This document shows positions 18,880 to 26,906 of a DNA stretch of 64,000 bases, piece by piece. The position numbers were made by a program, and so were the translations under genes. The stretch's first letter is position 1. Each line of letters begins with the position of its first letter. The notes beneath the pieces were generated by a model. The model searched no databases. It had not been told where the DNA came from and saw only the letters and a program-made list of their open reading frames with translations. The stretch spans positions 3,038,001-3,102,000 of the forward strand of contig NZ_JAHOOZ010000001.1 in the NCBI RefSeq assembly GCF_019075875.1, in the 5' to 3' direction. The stretch is from Novosphingobium sp. G106 (GTDB lineage Bacteria > Pseudomonadota > Alphaproteobacteria > Sphingomonadales > Sphingomonadaceae).

Positions 18880-19551
18880 ATGAAGATTGGCAAGCGCGAG
18901 ACCCAGCGCCTCGAGAAACGGGCACAGATCATCGCCATCGCTCGGCAGCACTTTTTCGAGCATGGCTTCGACAACACCACGATGTCGGGCATCGCCGCGC
19001 AACTCGGGGGGTCGAAGCGAACGCTATGGAGCTATTTCTCCGACAAGGATGAGCTCTTCGCGGCCATGCTGCTCGATACCGCCCAGGGCATCCGCTCACA
19101 GATCGAGCTTCCCACCGAAGACGGCGACCCGCTCGAGGTGCTGACCCGGGTGTGCCGCTCGATCATCGATCGCGTGCTTTCGCCGATGGTGATCGCGATG
19201 TTCCGTCTGGTCGGTCCGCTCGCCGATCGCCGGCCCGACATCAGCCGGATGTTCTACGAGCGCGGGCCCGGTGAGACCCAGCGCCTGATCGGCGAATATC
19301 TGCGCGAGAACTTTGCCGAGGTCCTCTGGACGACCGACTTCAGGACGGCGGGCATAGATCTCGTTGCCTTCAGCAGCGCCGAGATGCACTTCGAGCGGAT
19401 GTGGGGGCTGAGCGTCGCACCGACGAACAAAGAGAAGGACGCGCGCGCGCGCAAGGGCGCCATGCTGTTCCTCCGCGCCTATGGGCGGAACCCCGATGCC
19501 CTGGTGCCGCGCGATGCGCTGATCGGCAGCGAAGCCGGCGTTCAGGAATGA
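18880..19551 (+). CDS. TetR/AcrR-family repressor of the efflux operon
   Basis: A 223-residue regulator with an N-terminal HTH (AQIIAIARQHFFEHGFDNTTMSGIAAQLGGSKRTLWSYF) and a C-terminal TetR_C domain. The ATG at 18880 was preferred to an upstream frame start at 18817 because it begins the usual short basic N-terminus. It is divergent from the emrAB/NodT operon and the GGTAC-N6-GTACC palindromes lie between, so autorepression and pump repression are likely. The inducer is unknown. Confidence 0.9.
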   Translation: MKIGKRETQRLEKRAQIIAIARQHFFEHGFDNTTMSGIAAQLGGSKRTLWSYFSDKDELFAAMLLDTAQGIRSQIELPTEDGDPLEVLTRVCRSIIDRVLSPMVIAMFRLVGPLADRRPDISRMFYERGPGETQRLIGEYLRENFAEVLWTTDFRTAGIDLVAFSSAEMHFERMWGLSVAPTNKEKDARARKGAMLFLRAYGRNPDALVPRDALIGSEAGVQE

Positions 19552-19575
19552 GGGCGAAAGCGATAGCCATGTCGC

Positions 19576-19682
19576 TCAGTCCATGTCGAACAACTTGCCG
19601 GGATTGAGGATGCCCTTGGATCGAGCGCGCGGCGGATCGCGTGCATCGGGGCAAGCTCGTTCGGTGAGCGCGTTCAGGATAG
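19576..19682 (-). pseudogene. 3' remnant of a FAD-linked oxidase (VAO/PCMH type)
   Basis: Read leftwards, the sequence ends KGILNPGKLFDMD-stop, the typical C-terminus of FAD_binding_4 oxidases such as vanillyl-alcohol oxidase or D-lactate dehydrogenase. The preceding LAPMHAIRRALDP lies in a different frame, so there is also a frameshift. Only about 35 codons remain, and the homology stops near 19682 where a P450 fragment in the opposite orientation begins. Confidence 0.6.
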
Positions 19683-19686
19683 GTAG

Positions 19687-20028
19687 GGCGCACGCGTCGT
19701 GCGCGACGTCGAGCTTGGCGGCGTTGCTCTAAAGCGCGGCGATCTGGTGGTCGTCCCCACCCCACTGGGCAATTTCCCGCAGGACGGAGAGGACTGGCTC
19801 GCGGTCGATTTCCATCGGCCGCGCATCGCCCATGCCACTTTCGGCGCAGGGCCGCATTTCTGCCTGGGGGCCATGCTCGCGCGCGCTGAGATCCGCATCT
19901 TCCTCGAAGAATGGTTGAGCCGCATTCCCCACTTCGCGATTGCCGAAGGTACCGTGCTCAAGGTCCAGGTCGGCGCCGCCGCGATAATACGCCGCCTGCC
20001 GCTGGTCTGGCCCATCGCGACACAATAG
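19687..20028 (+). pseudogene. 3' remnant of a cytochrome P450
   Basis: About 110 codons encode only the last quarter of a bacterial P450. The haem motif FGAGPHFCLGAMLARAE with its axial Cys is followed by IRIFLEEWLSRIPHF. No start, I-helix or ExxR region is present. In frame, homology begins just after a TAG at 19684. It directly abuts a FAD-oxidase remnant and marks a deletion or recombination joint. It resembles the C-terminus of the intact P450 at 59391 but is not identical. Confidence 0.75.
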
Positions 20029-20121
20029 CCCGACGATACCGGCCTTCGCGCATGAGCGGCGTAGCCGCGCCAAAACGAACGGGGGCGCAGCGACCGTGTG
20101 CCACGCTCCCCGCGTTTATCC

Positions 20122-22476
20122 TCAGAACGAGATGTTCAACTCAACGCCATAGGTTCGCGCCGTGACGTAGTTCGACGAAGCCAGATAGTTGAGCGACAAA
20201 CCGGAATTGGCTGCGCGAGAGTTGAACAGGTTTCGCGCGTAGGCGGCAAGTTCGGTCTCAACGCCGCCGATGTTGATGTTGCGCAACGCCGCGCGGGCAT
20301 TCACGTTCCAGTAGGCGTCCTGATAGGCGAAGTTCGGCGCATAGACGATCGATCGCGAGAGGTTCGGATCGAGCAACATTTTCGACTGCCATTGCGCATC
20401 GGCGCGCAGCAGCAGGCGCGCTTCGTCCCACAGCGGCTCGCTTTCGTACTGGCCAAACAGGCTCGCGGTCCATTTCGGCCGCTGGGTCGGGGTATAGGCG
20501 CCGCCGTTCGCCGCCAGGAGCAGCGGCTTGGGATCGGTCAGCTTGGTGTCGGAGTAGGCCAGGCTGCCGCCGAGCCGCACCCCACGAGTCGGCGCAGCTT
20601 CCATCTCGAACTCGAAGCCCTTGCTGGTGATCGTGCCCGCAGAGATGAGGAAGGTGCCGACCGGCGGCGCACCCGGCACCAGCGTCGAGGTCGAGGACTG
20701 CTGGAAATTCTTGTACTGAACCCAGTACACCGCGAGGTTCGCGCGCAGGTTGTGGTCGAAGAACTCGGTCTTGACGCCCCCTTCGACCGACTTGGCCGTC
20801 TCGGGCGCGAAGTCGAGGCCCGCAACCGATCCGCCGGACACGAAGGCGGTCGAGAACTTGGCGTAGACCAGCGTATCGTCGTTGGGCTTGTAGTTGACGC
20901 CGACGAGGTAGCTCGGCCGCGTGTCGCGATAGCGGAACAGGATCGTCTGCGTCGCGGGCGCGGTCCCCAGGATGAAGCGTCCGGTCTTGCTGTCGCGCGT
21001 CACGCGGATGCCACCGACGAGATCGAGCTGCGGCGTGACGTGCACCTCGGCCTGGCCGTAACCGGCAACGGAGGTCGCCTTGTTCAGCGTATCGACCACG
21101 CTACCCAGCGTGAACTTTCCGCCGGGGAGCGGCCTGAAAGCGATCGTGCCGGTGAAGCCGAAGGTGCCGGTAGTATCCTCGGACTTGAACCAGAGGCCGC
21201 CCAGCGTGAGCGTCAGGAGGTCGGAATTGTAGTTGACCTGCAGTTCGTCGCTGTACTGCTTGTTGCGGCTTACCGTCTGCGAGGCAGTGACGAGGAACGG
21301 TGATCCGACGAGCGAGGCCGGCAGGCCCAGCAGCGGCGCCGCCTGCGCGGTCAAGGTCAGGGCGCTGATGCCGTCGATCGACGCATTGGCGAAGATGAAC
21401 GACTTGCGGAAGGCGAAGACGTTCTTGAGCGATATCTGATCGTTCACCGTATAGGTGCTCGTGAGGCTGTGCCCCTCGTTCTTCTGGTCGGTCGGGATAA
21501 CGTAGGAGTTCATCACCGCCTTCGGCCGCAGCCCGTCGGACGCTATCGGCACGGGGGTCGGCTGTGTCTGGATCAGGGTGGAGACGAAAGCACCCGTTCC
21601 CGGCTGGTTGGGGTTGTAGCCGACGATCCCGGTGCCTTCGGGCGTGTGGAAGGCCCGGCTCAGATCGAACTTGTAAACGGTCTTGAAGTCGCCGCTCTCG
21701 AACTTGAGTGCGGCGAAATAGGTGTTGCTGTCCCGGGTGCCGAGCCACTTGGGCGAAACGCGCACCTTGGCGACGAGCGGATCGGGAGAAACGGTCCGAT
21801 CCCATACCGTGCCGGCGCCCAGGTTCAGGATGTCGCCATGGATGTAGTCACGCACATAGCTGAACGACGCGCTGAAAGGCCCGAATTCCGGCGTGTCGAT
21901 GCTTGCGCGCAGGCGATAGGCATCGCGGTTGCCGACCGCGGCCGAGCCGCGGAAACCGAACTTGCCGCTCGGGTCGCGGGTGGTGATGCTGACCGCGCCG
22001 GCCGTCGCGTTGCGGCCGAACAGCGTGCCCTGCGGCCCGCGTAGGACCTCGATACGCGAGACATCGGGCAGTTCGAAGATCGATCCGCGCGGCGCCGAAA
22101 TGTAGACACCGTCGAGATAGGTGGAGATCTGCTTGTCCGACCCGGGCACCACGCCGAAGCTGGCCGCGCCACGGATGGTGAAGGTCGGCACGCTGCTGCC
22201 CCCGGCGGACGGCCTGACGGTGACGCCGGGCGCCAGGCCGCTGAGGTCGTTGACGTTGGTGACACGGTTGGCCTGCAGCGCCTCGCTGCTCAGCGCCGTC
22301 ACCGCGATGGGCACGTCCTGCACGCTCTGTTCGCGCTTCTGCGCCGTGACGACGATGACGTCGAGGCCACTGTCCTCGCTGGCGGTGTTCTGCGCCGCGG
22401 CTTGGACCGGCAACAGGCCGACAATGACGAGGCTTGTGCCCGCGAACCAGAATGCGATGCGATTGCTTGCCTTCAT
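20122..22476 (-). CDS. TonB-dependent outer-membrane receptor
   Basis: The 784-residue receptor has a signal peptide (MKASNRIAFWFAG..., ending near AAAQ), TonB-box-like DVIVVTA, a plug with VLRGPQGTLFGRNATAGAV, and a barrel ending in YGVELNISF with a terminal Phe. The ATG at 22474-22476 follows a strong gagggg RBS; further upstream codons do not fit a signal peptide. It lies next to, and divergent from, a TetR regulator at 22823. It probably imports a hydrophobic or aromatic substrate; the ligand is unknown. Confidence 0.93.
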   Translation of the reverse strand: MKASNRIAFWFAGTSLVIVGLLPVQAAAQNTASEDSGLDVIVVTAQKREQSVQDVPIAVTALSSEALQANRVTNVNDLSGLAPGVTVRPSAGGSSVPTFTIRGAASFGVVPGSDKQISTYLDGVYISAPRGSIFELPDVSRIEVLRGPQGTLFGRNATAGAVSITTRDPSGKFGFRGSAAVGNRDAYRLRASIDTPEFGPFSASFSYVRDYIHGDILNLGAGTVWDRTVSPDPLVAKVRVSPKWLGTRDSNTYFAALKFESGDFKTVYKFDLSRAFHTPEGTGIVGYNPNQPGTGAFVSTLIQTQPTPVPIASDGLRPKAVMNSYVIPTDQKNEGHSLTSTYTVNDQISLKNVFAFRKSFIFANASIDGISALTLTAQAAPLLGLPASLVGSPFLVTASQTVSRNKQYSDELQVNYNSDLLTLTLGGLWFKSEDTTGTFGFTGTIAFRPLPGGKFTLGSVVDTLNKATSVAGYGQAEVHVTPQLDLVGGIRVTRDSKTGRFILGTAPATQTILFRYRDTRPSYLVGVNYKPNDDTLVYAKFSTAFVSGGSVAGLDFAPETAKSVEGGVKTEFFDHNLRANLAVYWVQYKNFQQSSTSTLVPGAPPVGTFLISAGTITSKGFEFEMEAAPTRGVRLGGSLAYSDTKLTDPKPLLLAANGGAYTPTQRPKWTASLFGQYESEPLWDEARLLLRADAQWQSKMLLDPNLSRSIVYAPNFAYQDAYWNVNARAALRNINIGGVETELAAYARNLFNSRAANSGLSLNYLASSNYVTARTYGVELNISF

Positions 22477-22822
22477 GATAACCCCTCTCCCCAATGCAGT
22501 TTTCTTTTTGATCGGCGGCGCACGGCACCATTTCCGACTTTTTTTCATCGACTTAAGCTTACGGCCCTCGACCAACGACGATCGCGGCCAATCATTACAG
22601 AGGCCTCGCCCGAAAAATCGAAATCAGCCTGCCGCTAGTCTTCAGTTGACAACTTAGAGGTGTCAAGGAACAAACAAGCGAGCGCTTGGTAGGCAAGTCT
22701 GCGTTTCCGCTGGCGTCAAATCGGCGACGAAATACGCTCGCCTGAGCCCTCGCCGGGACGATGAAACGCGCCCTTTGATCGGTGGGCTTGCGGCGCCACC
22801 GACGGGCCGCCTAAGGTTCGGG
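22477..22822. other. Divergent promoter region between TonB receptor and TetR
   Basis: About 345 bp with no coding signal. Around 22645-22690 it holds AT-richer sequence with TTGACA-like ttgacaac. It probably contains both promoters and the TetR operator. Confidence 0.4.
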
Positions 22823-23452
22823 ATGGGCCAACCGCCATCGCCGATCCGGCGTCGCAATGCGGCGCAAACGAAGCAGCAGATCCTCGCCGCTGCCAAACAG
22901 TGCTTCTCTGAAATCGGCTACGCCAACACCGGGATACGTGACGTCGCGGCCGTGGCCGGGGTCAGTTATGCGCTCGTGGGCCGCTATTACGGCTCGAAGG
23001 CCGGCCTGCTCGAAGCGGCGCTGAGCGCGTTGATCAGCGCCGAGGCCCTGATCGAGATCGAGCGGTCACGCTTCGGCGAGAACATGGCGAGGCTGGTCGC
23101 GCGCGCCTCCGTGAGCGAAACCACCAGCACGATGACGGTTCTCTCCGCTGCCGATCCGGTCGCACGGGCGATCGCGAAGCGCCTGCTGAATGACGAGATC
23201 ATCGATCCACTGACCGTCTGGCTCGGCCCGCCTTTCGCGCGCGATCGCGCGGTCGCGATCGCCATGCTCGGAGCTGGTTTCGTCACCCACTCCCGACTGG
23301 TTCCCCTGCTGGGCGACAAGCCCGATTTGCACCCCGATCGACCCATCGTCCGCTGGCTGGCGAACGCGCTGCAGAACATCGTCGACGATCCGGACCAATG
23401 GCGCAGCCCGACAGATCCGCCGGAGGATCGCAGAGCTGATTTAGATCGTTAG
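22823..23452 (+). CDS. TetR/AcrR-family regulator
   Basis: A 209-residue protein with the HTH at about residues 10-55 (KQQILAAAKQCFSEIGYANTGIRDVAAVAGVSYALVGRYYGSK) and a normal-length C-terminal domain. The ATG at 22823 follows aagg; the open frame also allows a TTG at 22775 but without an RBS. It is divergent from the TonB receptor at 20122-22476 and is its likely regulator. Confidence 0.88.
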   Translation: MGQPPSPIRRRNAAQTKQQILAAAKQCFSEIGYANTGIRDVAAVAGVSYALVGRYYGSKAGLLEAALSALISAEALIEIERSRFGENMARLVARASVSETTSTMTVLSAADPVARAIAKRLLNDEIIDPLTVWLGPPFARDRAVAIAMLGAGFVTHSRLVPLLGDKPDLHPDRPIVRWLANALQNIVDDPDQWRSPTDPPEDRRADLDR

Positions 23453-23576
23453 GAATCGCTATGAATTCTATAGGCGCCAGTTGCCGGCGGAGAGGCTCTG
23501 ACGGCGCTGTCAGTCTATTTCGAACGCTCCCACAGAGCGCCGTTGCCCAGCTCAGAGCTACAATGAGCAGACTGTG

Positions 23577-23592
23577 TGGCGGAGAGGGTGGA
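23577..23592. repeat. tRNA-Ser 3'-end-like direct repeat, left copy (candidate att remnant)
   Basis: tggcggagagggtgga equals the reverse complement of the usual 3' end of bacterial tRNA-Ser (ending ACCCTCTCCGCCA). It recurs at 24565. No tRNA body is attached. Integrative elements often use this tRNA end as their attachment core. Confidence 0.55.
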
Positions 23593-23633
23593 GCGTAACT
23601 CCAGCATTTCTCCGGGTTACAGCCCGATTTCGG

Positions 23634-23730
23634 GATCGTGCCAAGCTGTCACGATAGTTTCATCCAGTCCCAGTCACGATCTGGCACGACAGCTCCCTGG
23701 GTGAGGTTGATCGTGCCAAGTATCGTGCCA
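23634..23730. repeat. Cluster of gatcgtgccaag-like repeats
   Basis: gatcgtgccaag occurs at 23634-23645 and 23709-23720. A further atcgtgcca lies at 23722-23730, and an inverted form (gatctggcacga) near 23681. Short direct and inverted sites this close may bind a recombinase or regulator. They lie just inside the left tRNA-like repeat and upstream of the orphan gene. Confidence 0.5.
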
Positions 23731-23821
23731 GGAAAGGTTCGGTCACATGACTGCTTTCGACATGACGGACATTCTTAACCGAAGCCCCCTAGGCCCCTCC
23801 GTGAGTGTAAGGTGAGCCTTT

Positions 23822-24433
23822 ATGCGTGATTTTGGCTACTCTAAGCGCGGGCGCGAGGTAAATGAAGCGCATGCCGAAGTGCATGCCGCTTTCGAGGGGG
23901 TCGTAAACAGGTACGACAGGAGCGATCCAAGGACGCAACGCTGGCTCGACGCCATCAAAGCATACCGAGCAGCTTGCGCGCGCGCATATCCCGAGCCCTT
24001 GCGAGAGGTAGATCGAGGCATAAAGCGCGCCTCGGAAATTGACACAGTGGACATGCTGGATTTTCTTGAGGCCGATCCGTTCTTCGACCGATCCGGTTAT
24101 ATGAAGGAAAAGCTTCTGGGGGAGCTAAAGCGGCGGAAGCTCGATCACCATGAAATTAAGCGACTGCAAGCAATCATACTCAGCGTCGTCAAGAAGGACG
24201 ACCATCGCCGTGAGTTCCTGCGTTACTGCCGCGCCAGTGCCAATGTCGACGACGAACATTTCCGAGCGGAACTGGGCGCCTTGGAGCGATCAGATGATCC
24301 TCATGTTTCGCAGCGCGCCAACTGGGTGCTGGCTGCGCTTGACGGTAAATGGCTTGACCTCAAGCGCGCGGCGAGAGGGCATGAAAGGCGCGGCAACATG
24401 TATTTTGCGGTGCCAAATCCGCGCATCCCATAA
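23822..24433 (+). CDS. Hypothetical protein of 203 residues between tRNA-like repeats
   Basis: The frame begins MRDFGYSKRGREVNEAHAEVH and ends NMYFAVPNPRIP. It is rich in charged residues (Arg, Asp, Glu, Lys), predicted mostly helical, and has no signal peptide or transmembrane segment. The C-terminal part (SDDPHVSQRANWVLAAL) hints at a helical-repeat fold, but no family was recognised. It is the only gene between two tRNA-Ser-like repeats and is probably cargo of a small or decayed integrated element. Confidence 0.65.
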   Translation: MRDFGYSKRGREVNEAHAEVHAAFEGVVNRYDRSDPRTQRWLDAIKAYRAACARAYPEPLREVDRGIKRASEIDTVDMLDFLEADPFFDRSGYMKEKLLGELKRRKLDHHEIKRLQAIILSVVKKDDHRREFLRYCRASANVDDEHFRAELGALERSDDPHVSQRANWVLAALDGKWLDLKRAARGHERRGNMYFAVPNPRIP

Positions 24434-24564
24434 AGATTGAACGTCCGCTCTCTGCAGAGAATGCCGAACTATCCGCTATGCGGAACTTTCATTCTACCGG
24501 CGGGAACCATGCCAAAGACGTATTTGGCACGGTCAGCCAAAACGGCTGATTTCTGAGGGGCAGC

Positions 24565-24588
24565 TGGCGGAGAGGGTGGAATTCGAAC
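24565..24588. repeat. tRNA-Ser 3'-end-like direct repeat, right copy (candidate att remnant)
   Basis: From tggcggagagggtgga the match to the tRNA-Ser 3' end continues through attcgaac with one mismatch, so this copy is longer than the left one at 23577. The remainder of a tRNA is absent. It marks the right edge of the orphan-gene segment and the start of the lower-GC accessory region. Confidence 0.55.
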
Positions 24589-25448
24589 TGTGACATTAGG
24601 CTATTGATTTCCGTGCGTCTTTCAGTTCGGCTTCCTCAAAAAGCCATAGTTAAGGCCACGCGTTTGGAATCTCATATTCTGAGGGCGATTATACCGCACC
24701 AACTCGTCGGTGCGACGTCGTAGTAGCCTCTCGATCAATTAGGATCAATTCCCAGCGACGAAAGCTTGTGTCAGGCCGGCAGTTGCCCGGTCCGGCCAAG
24801 CCGGCGTCAAGACGCAGAGAATCCAATTTTCAACTCACGCACCGCATGCAAAATGTCCCGTGTTCGCAAAGGGCTCAGCGCGTATCGGCCGTCTGCTTCG
24901 GCATCGACGATTTTACATACTCCTTGTTATCGATTCGGAATATATGAAGATCAGGGACCGCGCCGCATTCGGTGACTCAGAACAGATCTCGCCACTCCGA
25001 ATTGAAGAACCCTTCTGCTGGACGGCAGGTACCCTTTTTTGGCACCAGCCGCACACAAGCTCAGCGTTCAGTCGCTGTGGGCCCACCACATCCAACACAC
25101 TGCCTAGCGCACAGAGGGCGAAGATTTCAACGTCCGCAGCGATAATTTTGGCCACATCGACAATCCACGATGCTCATCCGAGCGCCGGCATCGGCGGGCA
25201 TGCAGGATAGCTTGCCGCCAATATTGTCAGTGCCCTTTACCCCTGCCCGAATCCCACGAGATTTCGAGCCACAGTATGCTCCGCAGCAGCTCCAAGCTCC
25301 ATTGGCGGGCGATAATCGATTCGAATCGAAGTTGATGCCGTCCCGGCATCAGTGACCGCATTGAAAGCATTGGACTTGGCCCTCGACTACGCTCATTTTT
25401 GAACCATAAAACAAATCAATGTCATTACTTCTAGGGAGCGGAGAGGCT
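24589..25448. other. Long non-coding stretch at the edge of the accessory region
   Basis: About 860 bp with no frame that resembles a known protein. A leftward frame at 24913-25155 begins MAKIIAADVEIFALCAL, but has no RBS and no recognisable continuation. It may be a decayed gene. The base composition is noticeably lower in GC than the first 23 kb. Confidence 0.4.
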
Positions 25449-26399
25449 GTGCACGAGCTACGTCACAAGGTCATCGTCATCACCGGCGCTGGTCAAGGCA
25501 TCGGCCAAGCATACGCGATGAGATTCGCACAGCTGGGCGCTGCCATCGTTGTAAACGATATCAACGTCGACGCCGCCAATGCGGTCGCCACGGCGATCAA
25601 GGACGAGGGCGGCCAGGCAATCGCGAATGGCGCAGACATTTCAGATTGGGCGCAAGCCGGGACCCTCATTGGCAGCTGCATCGATGCCTTTGGCAGAATC
25701 GACGGGCTGGTAAACAACGCTGCAATATTTAGTGCCGGCAGATTGGATGAGTACGAACCGGGCTCTTTCGAGCGAATGCTGTCCGTAAATGTGCTCGGCA
25801 CCATCAATTGCGCCTCACATGCGCTTCGACAAATGCGAAAGCGCGGGACCGGGGCAATCTTGAACGTCACCTCCGGTGCTCACATGGGAGTCCCGGCAAT
25901 GGGTGCATACGGTGCCAGCAAAGGGGCAGTCGCTTCACTGACATATAGTTGGGCCGCCGAGCTCGAGGCCAGCGGAATCAGGGTCAATTGCATATCGCCA
26001 ATGGCGCAAACAGCGATGGGAGATGCCTTTAGCGTTTATCTACAGAGCCGCGGCCATGCGGGTGCGAAATGCGCGCTGACTGCCGCATCTAACGTCGATG
26101 TAGCCGCGTTCTTAATGTCGGATGACGCCGCGGCAATTCACGGACAGATCGTCCGCATCGAGGGGGGACATCTAAGCCTGATTGCTCACCCGGCGGTCGC
26201 ACTTCCATTGATGGTCCGGGAGAGCGGCTGGAGCTACGAAGCTGTCGTCGACGCCTTCGAGAGTGATCTCACGCACCGCCAGGTGCCGGTTGGCGTTGTC
26301 GGCGTCAGCTTGGGCGAATTTCGCCCGGCCTCGGAGATGTGGGTCGCGGACGGAGCTGCGGGCCTAGAGCATGCCGTGAGCCGGGGTGCACGCAAATGA
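25449..26399 (+). CDS. SDR-family oxidoreductase, MFE2/17-beta-HSD4-like
   Basis: A product of about 316 residues with the cofactor motif TGAGQGIG, VNND-type VVNDINVD, VNNAAIF and Y-GAS-K. The roughly 60-residue C-terminal extension beyond a normal SDR resembles the hydroxyacyl-CoA dehydrogenase part of multifunctional enzyme 2. It likely oxidises a hydroxyl, possibly on a CoA thioester. The GTG at 25449 is preferred because agggagcgg lies 8 bases upstream; an ATG at 25419 is in frame but lacks an RBS. Its stop overlaps the next start by 4 bp (ATGA), so the three genes to 28157 form an operon. Confidence 0.85.
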   Translation: MHELRHKVIVITGAGQGIGQAYAMRFAQLGAAIVVNDINVDAANAVATAIKDEGGQAIANGADISDWAQAGTLIGSCIDAFGRIDGLVNNAAIFSAGRLDEYEPGSFERMLSVNVLGTINCASHALRQMRKRGTGAILNVTSGAHMGVPAMGAYGASKGAVASLTYSWAAELEASGIRVNCISPMAQTAMGDAFSVYLQSRGHAGAKCALTAASNVDVAAFLMSDDAAAIHGQIVRIEGGHLSLIAHPAVALPLMVRESGWSYEAVVDAFESDLTHRQVPVGVVGVSLGEFRPASEMWVADGAAGLEHAVSRGARK

Positions 26400-26896
26400 G
26401 CGGGAGAGCCGATAACGCTGACTTGGGCCGCGACGGCCCCGAGCTGAAGGTCCTAGTCAGAGACTTGTACGAATCTTACTGCGCCACCCTCGACGATGGC
26501 GACCTAAACGGGTGGCCGGACTATTTCACCGAGGATTGCAACTATCGGGTCCAATCCTCGGAGAATTTCGACCTCGGTCTGCCGCATGCCCCAATATTCT
26601 GCCGTGGGAAGGGCATGCTGCGCGATCGCGTGTCGGCCTCGGGCGTGATGGTTTATGAGAAGCGCCGCCAACGGCGGTTTGTCACGAACGTCCGCATATC
26701 GGAGTACGAGCCCGTTATTCGCGCCTCCGCCAGCTTTCTCCTCACTGAGTGCATGCTGGACCGCGATCCGGTGCTCGCCATGACGGGCCGCTACATCGAT
26801 ACACTGCGCAAAGATAATGGTCGGCTCCTACTGCAAGATCGACTGTGCGTTTATGACAATTACCGCATCGTACAGAACTTGATTTATCCGATCTAA
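26396..26896 (+). CDS. Aromatic-ring-hydroxylating dioxygenase, beta (small) subunit
   Basis: The 166-residue protein has the SnoaL-like alpha+beta barrel of ring-hydroxylase beta subunits (LYESYCATLDDGDLNGWPDYF, then CNYRVQ, RFVTNVRI and RDPVLAMTGRYIDTL). It is a structural partner of the alpha subunit encoded 10 bp downstream. The ATG overlaps the SDR stop (ATGA). The beta-before-alpha order is the reverse of the common one. No ferredoxin or reductase gene is found in the window. Confidence 0.88.
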   Translation: MSGRADNADLGRDGPELKVLVRDLYESYCATLDDGDLNGWPDYFTEDCNYRVQSSENFDLGLPHAPIFCRGKGMLRDRVSASGVMVYEKRRQRRFVTNVRISEYEPVIRASASFLLTECMLDRDPVLAMTGRYIDTLRKDNGRLLLQDRLCVYDNYRIVQNLIYPI

Positions 26897-26906
26897 GGAA
26901 AACGCC

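Noticed and set aside
23577..24588. The tRNA-Ser-like repeats as real tRNA genes
   Set aside because: Only the 3' acceptor/T-arm portion is present; no anticodon arm or 5' acceptor strand can be folded around either copy.
24913..25155. Leftward 80-codon frame in the junction region
   Set aside because: No RBS, no family match by eye, and a composition change in its second half; treated as non-coding.
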